Of a stretch of DNA of 64,000 nt, positions 57,019-64,000 are shown in pieces (position 1 is the first letter of the stretch; every line of letters begins with the position of its first letter). The translations under genes and the position numbers were made by a program. The DNA is from an uncultured Acidobacteriia bacterium (GTDB taxonomy: Bacteria; Acidobacteriota; Terriglobia; Bryobacterales; Bryobacteraceae): contig CAIKMJ010000045.1 of the NCBI GenBank assembly GCA_903828455.1, positions 1 to 64,000 on the forward strand, written 5' to 3'. The notes beneath the pieces are model-generated. The model ran no database searches. It was not told the DNA's origin and worked only from the letters and a program-made list of their open reading frames with translations.

Positions 57019-58335
57019 ATGTCTACACAACCTCGCGGCTTCAATCGCTGGCTCATCCCCGTCGGCGCTGTCCTCGTGCATCTCTGCATCGGCTCCGTGT
57101 ATGCATGGAGCACGTTCAACCGGCCCATCATGGCTCTGTTCCCGGACGACCCTGCGTGGTTCCGGCCGCCCTACATCACCTTCACAACCGCGCTGGTGCT
57201 GCTCGGCCTGAGCGCGGCCTTTGGCGGCCCCTGGGTGGAGCGACGAGGCCCGCGCGCGGCGGCGACGGCGGCGGCGCTGTTCTTCGGCACCGGGCTGATG
57301 ATTGCCGCCATTGGCCTCGCCATTCGCTTTTCGCCGCTCGTGTTTCTCGGCATGGGACTGATCGGCGGCATCGGCTGCGGCCTCGGCTACATTTCGCCGG
57401 TGAGCACGCTGGTGAAGTGGTTCCCCGACCGGCGCGGCATGGCGACCGGCATGGCTATCATGGGCTTCGGCGGAGGCGCCGCGCTGGGCGCGCCGCTCAA
57501 CACCTGGCTGATGGCGCAGGCCGGAGTGCCAGGCACGATGCTGACGCTTGGCGCCGTTTACCTTGCGGTAATGCTGGCCGGCTCGCGCATTCTGCGCCGC
57601 CCGCCGGAGGGCTGGCTGCCGGAAGGCTGGACGCCGCCGGCCGAGGACAGGAAATCGCTCGCCGTACATGTGACCCGCAACGAAGCGATTCGTACGCACC
57701 AGTTCTGGCTGCTGTGGGGCATCCTGTTTATCAACGTCACAGCCGGAATCGGCATCCTTGCGCAGGCTTCGCCCATGATGCAGGACATGTTCACCAAAAC
57801 CGCCGTGCAGGCCGCGGCGATCGTTTCGATCATCAGCCTGTTCAATGCCGGCGGGCGTCTTCTGTGGGCGTCCGGCTCGGACTACATCGGCCGCCGCGAC
57901 ACGTACACGATCTTCTTCGTGGCGCAGTTCGCGCTATTCCTTGCGATTCCCGGCATGGCGTCGAACGGCCAGTGGGAAATCTTCGAAGCCAGCCTGTTTA
58001 TCATTTTCACCATGTACGGCGGCGGCTTTGCCACCATACCCGCATTTCTGGCCGATCTGTTCGGCACCGACAACGTGGGCGCGATTCACGGCGCACTGCT
58101 GACGGCATGGAGCGCCGCCGCGGTGGTGGGGCCGGTCATTATCACTGAACTTTCCAGCCGCGCCAGGGCTGCACTCGCGCCGGGCGCAAGCAAGATTCAC
58201 ATCTACGACCAGCCGTTGCAGGTTCTGGCCGGCCTGCTGGTGGCCGGGTTCGTGCTGACGCTTTTGGTTCGGCCGCTGGCGGCCAGCCAGACGCACGCCG
58301 CGCGCGGGGCGGCTACTCCTGTATCTGGAGATTAA
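57019..58335 (+). CDS. MFS transporter, OFA (oxalate/formate antiporter) family
   Basis: A 438-residue 12-helix transporter. I chose ATG 57019. The family start RWLIPVGAVLVHLCIGSVYAWSTF and ISPVSTLVKWFPDRRGMATG, GGGAALGAPL and WASGSDYIGRRDTYTIFF are diagnostic of the OFA group. Members exchange oxalate with formate, or carry lactate or other small organic acids; the substrate is not visible. It converges on the small secreted protein gene with a 23-bp overlap. Confidence 0.92.
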   Translation: MSTQPRGFNRWLIPVGAVLVHLCIGSVYAWSTFNRPIMALFPDDPAWFRPPYITFTTALVLLGLSAAFGGPWVERRGPRAAATAAALFFGTGLMIAAIGLAIRFSPLVFLGMGLIGGIGCGLGYISPVSTLVKWFPDRRGMATGMAIMGFGGGAALGAPLNTWLMAQAGVPGTMLTLGAVYLAVMLAGSRILRRPPEGWLPEGWTPPAEDRKSLAVHVTRNEAIRTHQFWLLWGILFINVTAGIGILAQASPMMQDMFTKTAVQAAAIVSIISLFNAGGRLLWASGSDYIGRRDTYTIFFVAQFALFLAIPGMASNGQWEIFEASLFIIFTMYGGGFATIPAFLADLFGTDNVGAIHGALLTAWSAAAVVGPVIITELSSRARAALAPGASKIHIYDQPLQVLAGLLVAGFVLTLLVRPLAASQTHAARGAATPVSGD

Positions 58336-58672
58336 CCGTCAGTGCCGTGTGGTTGTCGAATGTGCTGATGGTGCGGGCCTTGCTGAATTTGCCTTCGGAC
58401 ATGGCCTTCACTTCCCAATCGACATCGGCGGCGAGCCCCTGAAAGATGTAATCGCCTTTTTCGCGCGCGATGAAGGATCGGACCTGCAGGGTCTTCATGT
58501 TCTTGAGTTGCACCACCGCGCCTGGAATGGGTTCGCCCTTCGCATCAGAAACTACTCCGGTGACGGTCTTTTCCACGGGCGTCTTGCTCTTCTGCGCGAA
58601 GGCGAAAGTGGCCAGAGCCAGGATCAGCAGCAGTGCGGCGAAGCGTTGCAGTGCAAAACGTTGTTGTCTCAT
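58313..58672 (-). CDS. Secreted carboxypeptidase-regulatory-like domain protein
   Basis: A 119-residue exported protein starting at ATG 58672, with a signal peptide (about residues 1-26). The mature domain VTGVVSDAKGEPIPGAVVQLKN is the CarboxypepD-regulatory fold seen at the N-terminus of the TonB receptor. It stands alone here. The ATG overlaps the nth stop by 4 bp. Confidence 0.85.
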   Translation of the reverse strand: MRQQRFALQRFAALLLILALATFAFAQKSKTPVEKTVTGVVSDAKGEPIPGAVVQLKNMKTLQVRSFIAREKGDYIFQGLAADVDWEVKAMSEGKFSKARTISTFDNHTALTVNLQIQE

Positions 58673-59427
58673 TTGGTAACGGCCTTCATTATAGGAGACA
58701 CCGGCGGCGATGCGGTTTTGTCGGCGGCGTAGCAGAGAGGGTTGAGACGGCACTCGGCGCACTTCGGCTTGCGCGCCACACACGGGCCGCGGCCGAGGTG
58801 GATCAACTGGTGCGAGAACTGAATCCACTTGTCGCGCGGGATGATTTTGACCAGATCTCGCTCGATTTTCACGGGGTCGGATTCTTTGGTGAGATCGAGG
58901 CGGTTCGAAAGGCGCTGGACGTGGGTATCGACTACGATGCCGGAAGCGATGCCGAACGCGGTACCAAGCACGACGTTGGCGGTCTTGCGCGCCGCGCCGG
59001 GGACGGTGGTGAGTTCGTCGATGGTACGCGGCACCTCACCGCCGAATTCGTTCACGATTTTTTTTGCGGCGCCGATGATGGATTTGGCTTTGTTGTTGAA
59101 GAAGCCGGTGGAGCGGATGTCCTGCGCGAGGGTTTCCTGGCGGACGGCGGCGAAATCGTGAGGGGTGGGGTATTTGGCAAAAAGGCCGGGCGTGACTTCA
59201 TTGACGCGCTTATCGGTGCACTGGGCCGAAAGGATAGTGGCGACGAGTAGTTCCCAGGGCGACGTGTGCGTGAGGGCGCAGGTGACGTTCGGATACATTT
59301 CGTCGAGCGTCTTAAGGATGGCCGTGACGCGGGCGGCGCGCTCAGCGGCGGTCTTCGGTTTTACCGGTTTGAAGACGGGCGGCGGCGCAGACTTGCCCGA
59401 TTTCGCGTTTTTTGAGGTGGCAGGCAT
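58669..59427 (-). CDS. nth: Endonuclease III
   Basis: A 252-residue DNA glycosylase/AP lyase for oxidised pyrimidines. It has a basic 30-residue extension, the catalytic lysine in the HhH PGAARKTANVV, the Asp in VVDTHVQRLSNRL and the 4Fe-4S loop CVARKPKCAECRLNPLC. The ATG overlaps the stop of the LolC gene by one base (TAATG), so it is probably translated by re-initiation. Confidence 0.96.
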   Translation of the reverse strand: MPATSKNAKSGKSAPPPVFKPVKPKTAAERAARVTAILKTLDEMYPNVTCALTHTSPWELLVATILSAQCTDKRVNEVTPGLFAKYPTPHDFAAVRQETLAQDIRSTGFFNNKAKSIIGAAKKIVNEFGGEVPRTIDELTTVPGAARKTANVVLGTAFGIASGIVVDTHVQRLSNRLDLTKESDPVKIERDLVKIIPRDKWIQFSHQLIHLGRGPCVARKPKCAECRLNPLCYAADKTASPPVSPIMKAVTK

Positions 59428-60773
59428 TATTCGTATCGTAAGACCTCGACGGGGAGAATGCTGGTCGCGTTGCGGGCCGGGTAGATGGTGGCCAGCAGGC
59501 TGACGCCGAGCGCGACGGCGGCGATCCAGAGGCCATCGAGAGCGCGGGCTTCGAAGGGGACGAAGCTGAGGGCGTAGACGGAGGCATCGAGCTGAATCCA
59601 GCGATAGGTATCGGCGAAATAGCAGAGGCCGTAGCCGAGAACGAGCCCAATCGCGGTGCCGAGCACGCCGATGATGATGCCCTGGTAAACGAAAATGCGG
59701 CGAATCTGCGCGCGGCGGGCACCCATCGACATGAGGACGGCGATGTCCTTGTACTTGGTGAGCACGATCATAGTCAGCGTGATCAGGATGTTCAGCGCGG
59801 CGACGAGAATGATGAGGCCGATGGTCACAGCGGTCACGACGCGCTCCATTTTGAGCGCGTGGAGAAGCTGACTGTTCTGCTCTTCCCAATTCGTTGACGT
59901 ATACGCGGGGCCGGCGGCGGCGCGGGCGGCTTCGGCCACCTGCGGGGCGAGATAGAGATCGTCGACGCGAACCTCGATGGCGTTGACGACGTTGCCGAGC
60001 GAGAGGAGTTTCTGCACGGCGTCCATGCGGGTGTAGGCCCAGTTGTCGTCGAAATCGTAGAAGCCGGATTCGAAGATACCGGCGACGCGGAAACGCTGGC
60101 TGCGCGGCTCGGGGCCGAAGGGCGTGAGGCGGCCCTGGGGGCTGATGACGGTGACGACCGTGCCGAGCGAAGCACCGGCGGCGTCAGGCGAGAGGCCGAG
60201 ATCCGCGGCGAGTTTGACGCCGAGGATGATGCCGGGGATGTTGCCGGTGACGGTGGCATCGGAGGCATTGAGGGCCTGCAGAGAACCGGCTTTGAGATGG
60301 CGGAGGGTTTCGCTGATGCTGAGTTCGCTTTGCGGCTGGATGCCTTTGAGGACGGCGCCTTTGCCGGTGAGAGGGCCGGTGACGAAGACCTGATCGTAGA
60401 GGACGGGGGCGACGCCGGTGACGTGGGGCAGGCTGCGGAAACGGTCGAGGAGGGTGGGCCAGCCGACAATTCCCTGCCCTGGCTCTTTGGCGAGGATGTT
60501 GACGTGGGCGGTGGCGCCGACGAGGTTCTTTTGCAACGTATCGCGGAAGCCGTTGTTGATGGCGAGGGCGATGACGAGGGCCATGACGCCGGCGGCGATA
60601 CCGATGACAGAGATGACGGTGGTAACGGCAATGACCTTTTCGCGGCGGCGCGCGCGAAGGTAGCGGGCGGCCACGAACAGTTCGAACGTGGCGGGTTCGA
60701 ACGTGGCGGGTTCGAACGTGGCGGGTTCGAAGGTGGCGGGTTCGGGGGGGACGGGTTCGAGGGAAGGGTCCAT
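59427..60773 (-). CDS. LolC/E-type ABC transporter permease (FtsX/MacB fold)
   Basis: A 448-residue inner-membrane permease. After a 35-residue N-terminal tail with four or five EPATF pentapeptides (15-bp array 60681-60755) comes ARYLRARRREKVIAVTTVISVIGIAAGVMALVIALAI (helix 1). A large periplasmic MacB-like domain follows, then three C-terminal helices (LNILITLTMIVLTKYKDIAVLMSMGA...). LolCE with LolD moves lipoproteins to the outer membrane. The ATPase (7032-7748) is far away in this window. A MacB-like exporter cannot be excluded. Confidence 0.9.
   Translation of the reverse strand: MDPSLEPVPPEPATFEPATFEPATFEPATFELFVAARYLRARRREKVIAVTTVISVIGIAAGVMALVIALAINNGFRDTLQKNLVGATAHVNILAKEPGQGIVGWPTLLDRFRSLPHVTGVAPVLYDQVFVTGPLTGKGAVLKGIQPQSELSISETLRHLKAGSLQALNASDATVTGNIPGIILGVKLAADLGLSPDAAGASLGTVVTVISPQGRLTPFGPEPRSQRFRVAGIFESGFYDFDDNWAYTRMDAVQKLLSLGNVVNAIEVRVDDLYLAPQVAEAARAAAGPAYTSTNWEEQNSQLLHALKMERVVTAVTIGLIILVAALNILITLTMIVLTKYKDIAVLMSMGARRAQIRRIFVYQGIIIGVLGTAIGLVLGYGLCYFADTYRWIQLDASVYALSFVPFEARALDGLWIAAVALGVSLLATIYPARNATSILPVEVLRYE
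60681..60755. repeat. 15-bp tandem array at the 5' end of the LolC-type gene
   Basis: Three perfect copies of ttcgaacgtggcggg (60681-60725), a one-change copy (60726-60740) and a diverged one (60741-60755). They are in frame, encode EPATF pentapeptides and sit just after the start codon at 60773. Confidence 0.97.
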
Positions 60774-60858
60774 TGGCGACGTGTTCGCGAAGAAGGGGCT
60801 AAGAGAACAGTATCGTTGATTATTCTGCGGCGTGAATCGTTGAGCGGCGTAGCGGACG

Positions 60859-62796
60859 CTATGTGCGGCGCAGGATGAGGCTGCCGCGCACGTCCCGGCG
60901 GATGCTCCAGCCGGCGGGGATGAGCGTGGTGGAGCCGTAGTCGGTGATGAGAGCGGGGCCGCGGGGGAGACGCCGCGGGAAGAAGTCGCGGGGGACGGCG
61001 GGGACCTGGCGGAACCTGCCATCGATATATACGCGGCGGGTCTCGACGGGAGCGTCAGGGGATGCGGCGCGGCGGGGTTCGCGGAGTGCGGGCTTTTCGG
61101 TGGGCAGCGTGGCGCGGAGCCGGAGGGTGACAACTTCGACGGGGCGCGCGGGGTCGGAGTAGCCGTAGATGCGGTGGTGTTCCTTGTGGAATCCATCCGC
61201 GACGCCTTGAGCAGACCACGGAACGGTCAGTTCATAACTTTGGCCGGCGTAGCGGAGGTCGGCGAAGCGCTGCAGCGTGGCTCCGCGCAGATCTTTGTGA
61301 GCCTGTTTTTCCAGCTTTCGATAGCGAGTTTCGATATCGCGCGGGGATGAGCCGAGTGCGCCGGCGGAGTAGTCGCGAGTGCGGTCGGCGAGGAGCATGC
61401 CGAGGGCGGAGAGGGCACCGGCGAGGCGCGGGACGATGACTGTGGTGACGCCGAGATCGTCGGCGAGTTCGCAGGCGTGGAGTCCGCCGGAGCCGCCGAA
61501 GGCGACGAGGGGGAAGTCGCGCGGGTCTTCGCCGCGTTCGACCGAGACGGCACGAATTGCCCGCTCCATGTTGGAATTGGCGACGCGGATGATGGCGGCC
61601 GCGGCGTCGGCGAGTGTGAGTCCGAGGGCGGAAGCGATTCGGGCCACGGCGGCCTCGGAGCGCGCGAGGTCGAGCTGCATTTCTCCGCCGACCAACTGAT
61701 CGCGGCCGATGCGGCCGAGGACCACGTGGGCGTCGGTCACCGTGGCTTCCGTTCCTTGTCCATAGCAGGCAGGGCCGGGGATGGAACCGGCGCTCTCGGG
61801 GCCGACGCGGAGGCTGCCGCCGTGATCGACGCGCGCGATAGAGCCCCCGCCCGCGCCGACGGTGTGGATATCGAGCATGGGGACGCGCACCGGAAGATCG
61901 CCGATGCGGGCTTCAGTGGTGAGGCGCGGGTGGATGCCGGCGAGAGCGACGTCTGTTGAGGTGCCGCCCATGTCAAAAGTCAGGGCGCGTTTGAAGCCGG
62001 AGAGGCGGGCGATTTCGACAGCGCCGACGATGCCGCCGGCCGGGCCGGAGAGGATGGTGCGGACAGCATGACGGCGAGCTTCGGCAGCGGTGAGAAGTCC
62101 GCCGCTGGACTGCATGATGGCGACCGGATGCGGGCTGGCGGCTTCGAGGCGCGCGAGGTAACGGTCCATCAGCGGGCCGACGTAGGCGTTGATGACGGTG
62201 GTGGAGGCGCGCTCGTATTCGCGAAATTCGGGGGAGATTTCGCAGGAGGCGCAGACGTAAGGGACATCGAGCGCGTCGAGCAGCGCGCGTTCGTGCGTGT
62301 CGTTCTGATAAGAGTGCAGGAGGCAGATGGCGACCGATTCCGCGCCGCGCAGCTGCCTGCGGAGCTTTTCGATTGCGGCGGCGCGAAGGGGCGTGTGGAT
62401 GGAGCCGTCAAACAAAATGCGTTCATCGACGCCCAGGCAGAGATCGCGCGGGACGAGCGGCGGGGTGAGGGAAGGCGTGAGGTTGTAGAGTTCGGGGCGG
62501 TTCTGGCGGCCGATGGCGATGATGTCTTCAAAGCCGCCGGTGGTCACAAATGCGGTACGTGCGCCCTTGCGTTCGAGCAGCGCGTTGGTGGCGACGGTGG
62601 AGCCATGGACGACATCTGTTCCCGCCACTGTTTTTCGATTTGCGGCGATGCGGGCGAGACCTTCGAGAATGACCGCGTCAGGCGCGGCCGGGTTGGAGCG
62701 AAGTTTGAAGGATTCGAGATGGCCGCCGGCTTCGTTGTCGTCATGGAGAACGACGAAGTCGGTGAAGGTGCCGCCGGAATCGATGCCGATGCGCAT
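60859..62796 (-). CDS. Hydantoinase/oxoprolinase family protein (HyuA-like)
   Basis: A 645-residue ATP-dependent enzyme subunit. The N-terminal MRIGIDSGGTFTDFV and the later TFDMGGTSTDVAL are the paired phosphate-binding loops of the actin/hsp70-like fold. VHGSTVATNALLERKGARTAFVTT and SVERGEDPRDFPLVAFGGSGGLHA are family signatures. HyuA normally works with HyuB to hydrolyse N-methylhydantoin or 5-oxoproline; HyuB is not adjacent. The gene is slightly short for the family. It faces ilvD, with 65 bp between. Confidence 0.9.
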   Translation of the reverse strand: MRIGIDSGGTFTDFVVLHDDNEAGGHLESFKLRSNPAAPDAVILEGLARIAANRKTVAGTDVVHGSTVATNALLERKGARTAFVTTGGFEDIIAIGRQNRPELYNLTPSLTPPLVPRDLCLGVDERILFDGSIHTPLRAAAIEKLRRQLRGAESVAICLLHSYQNDTHERALLDALDVPYVCASCEISPEFREYERASTTVINAYVGPLMDRYLARLEAASPHPVAIMQSSGGLLTAAEARRHAVRTILSGPAGGIVGAVEIARLSGFKRALTFDMGGTSTDVALAGIHPRLTTEARIGDLPVRVPMLDIHTVGAGGGSIARVDHGGSLRVGPESAGSIPGPACYGQGTEATVTDAHVVLGRIGRDQLVGGEMQLDLARSEAAVARIASALGLTLADAAAAIIRVANSNMERAIRAVSVERGEDPRDFPLVAFGGSGGLHACELADDLGVTTVIVPRLAGALSALGMLLADRTRDYSAGALGSSPRDIETRYRKLEKQAHKDLRGATLQRFADLRYAGQSYELTVPWSAQGVADGFHKEHHRIYGYSDPARPVEVVTLRLRATLPTEKPALREPRRAASPDAPVETRRVYIDGRFRQVPAVPRDFFPRRLPRGPALITDYGSTTLIPAGWSIRRDVRGSLILRRT

Positions 62797-62861
62797 GGTC
62801 AGGGGCGCGCCGGGCGGCGCGTTGGTCCGTTACTTATAATGACATTTTCCCCACATTTTCC

Positions 62862-64000
62862 ATGACACTCAAAAGCTACACGATCACGCAGGGCCGCGAA
62901 CGCGCTGCCGCACGAAGCCAGCTGAAGGCGATCGGATTCACCGACGAAGATCTGAAGAAGCCGATTATCGGCGTGGCCAATACGTGGACCGAGACGATGC
63001 CGTGCAACTACAATCTGCGCGAGCTGGCCAAATACGTGAAGGAAGGCATCCGCAAAGCGGGCGGGACGCCGATGGAGTTCAACACCATTGCGATCTCGGA
63101 CGGCATCACGATGGGCACCGAGGGCATGAAGGCTTCGCTGGTGAGCCGCGAGGTGATTGCCGATTCGATCGAACTGGTGTCGCGCGGTCATATGTTCGAC
63201 GGCGTGGTGGCGCTGGTGGCCTGCGATAAAACGATCCCCGGCGCGGCGATGGCGATGCTGCGGCTGAATATTCCGGGCGTGATTCTGTATGGCGGATCGA
63301 TTCTGCCGGGCAAGCACCACGGGGTGGACATCACGATCCAGGAAGTATTCGAAGCGATCGGCGCCAATGCCGCGGGCAAGATGAGCGACGCCGAACTGCT
63401 GGAGATCGAAAATGAAGCGTGCCCGGGCGCGGGCGCCTGCGGCGGCCAGTTCACGGCGAACACGATGGCGACGGTGATGGAACTGATCGGCCTTTCGCCC
63501 ATGAATACGGCGGCTGTGCCGCAGGTCGACAAGCGCAAGGAAGATGTGGCGCGGCGCTGCGGCGAGGTGATCATGAACGCGGTGCAGAAGCAGCTTCTGC
63601 CGCGCGATATCTGCACCCTCACGGCGTTTGAGAACGCGATTGCGGGCGTTTCGGCAACGGGCGGCTCGACCAATGCGGTGCTGCATCTGCTGGCCATGGC
63701 GCGCGAGGCCGGCGTGAAGCTCGATATTGAAGCATTCCAGCGGATCAGCGAACGGGTGCCGATTTATGTGGACCTGAAGCCGGGCGGCAAGTATGTGGCG
63801 CAGGATGTGGATAAGGCCGGCGGCATCGGCGTGATCGCGCAGCGGCTGGTGGAGGGCAAGTTCGTGGATCCTTCCGCGATGACGTGCACGGGCGAGACGT
63901 TCGGCACGGAAGCGGCGAAGGCCGTGGAGACGCCGGGGCAGCCGGTGATTCATCCGATTTCGAATCCCGTGAAGCCGACCGGCGGACTGGGAATTCTGCG
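62862..64000 (+). CDS. ilvD: Dihydroxy-acid dehydratase, N-terminal part, cut by window edge
   Basis: The first 379 codons of the iron-sulfur enzyme that makes the 2-keto acids of valine and isoleucine. MTLKSYTITQGRERAAARSQL starts the family, with CNYNLRELA, VACDKTIPGAAMAM (cluster cysteine) and PGAGACGGQFTANTMA (cluster cysteine). The C-terminal third, with the catalytic serine, lies beyond the window. Together with ilvE it supplies branched-chain amino acids. Confidence 0.96.
   Translation, partial: MTLKSYTITQGRERAAARSQLKAIGFTDEDLKKPIIGVANTWTETMPCNYNLRELAKYVKEGIRKAGGTPMEFNTIAISDGITMGTEGMKASLVSREVIADSIELVSRGHMFDGVVALVACDKTIPGAAMAMLRLNIPGVILYGGSILPGKHHGVDITIQEVFEAIGANAAGKMSDAELLEIENEACPGAGACGGQFTANTMATVMELIGLSPMNTAAVPQVDKRKEDVARRCGEVIMNAVQKQLLPRDICTLTAFENAIAGVSATGGSTNAVLHLLAMAREAGVKLDIEAFQRISERVPIYVDLKPGGKYVAQDVDKAGGIGVIAQRLVEGKFVDPSAMTCTGETFGTEAAKAVETPGQPVIHPISNPVKPTGGLGIL

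Overview
The window is about 64 kb of a GC-rich bacterial chromosome, most likely from the Acidobacteriota near Bryobacterales/Solibacter. This rests on family content, not on a marker gene. The indicators are a TonB receptor with an N-terminal carboxypeptidase-regulatory-like domain, secreted proteins with the TIGR03437-type C-terminal domain, YHYH-domain proteins, DUF6152 proteins, and many secreted metallo- and serine peptidases. I see no rRNA, tRNA, CRISPR array, complete insertion sequence or prophage.

Layout. 1-2.6 kb: the edge of a glycan/LPS cluster (GT4, GT2), an M50 protease and an HU protein. 2.7-7.7 kb: flavin reductase, methyltransferase, clpC and a LolD-type ATPase. 7.7-10.7 kb: a frameshifted secreted protein, a large structured RNA with its own promoter and terminator, and a zinc-ribbon protein. 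10.7-21 kb: two fold-IV aminotransferases (one ilvE-like), an M28 peptidase, the rplU-rpmA-obgE-yceH operon, a low-GC GIY-YIG nuclease gene, uppP and pyk. 21-35 kb: secreted and envelope proteins (DUF6152, TonB receptor, Nramp-USP fusion, matrixin, cupin, DPP-IV-like S9 peptidase). 35-38 kb: an OmpR-type two-component system and a LolA-like protein. 38-42 kb: a paired M16 peptidase operon. 42-50 kb: GMC oxidoreductase with its Tat subunit, class I fumarase and two YHYH proteins. 50-54 kb: small redox genes (STAS, redoxin, ferredoxin, cysE), an RNase III-like protein and a slipin. 54-57 kb: cytochrome c, then ogt and an Ada-AraC-AlkA fusion for alkylation repair. 57-64 kb: an OFA-type transporter, nth, a LolC/E permease, hyuA and the start of ilvD.

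Two signals go beyond ordinary annotation. The first is a transcription unit of about 540 nt (9323-9863). It has a TTGACT-17-CATGAT promoter, a 19-nt closing helix joining its two ends, five GNRA-capped hairpins and a terminal U-run. I do not recognise it as any known RNA class. The second is at least ten unrelated short tandem arrays, mostly of exactly 15 bp. Inside genes they add in-frame pentapeptides. At the ends of genes they copy the stop codon two or three times.
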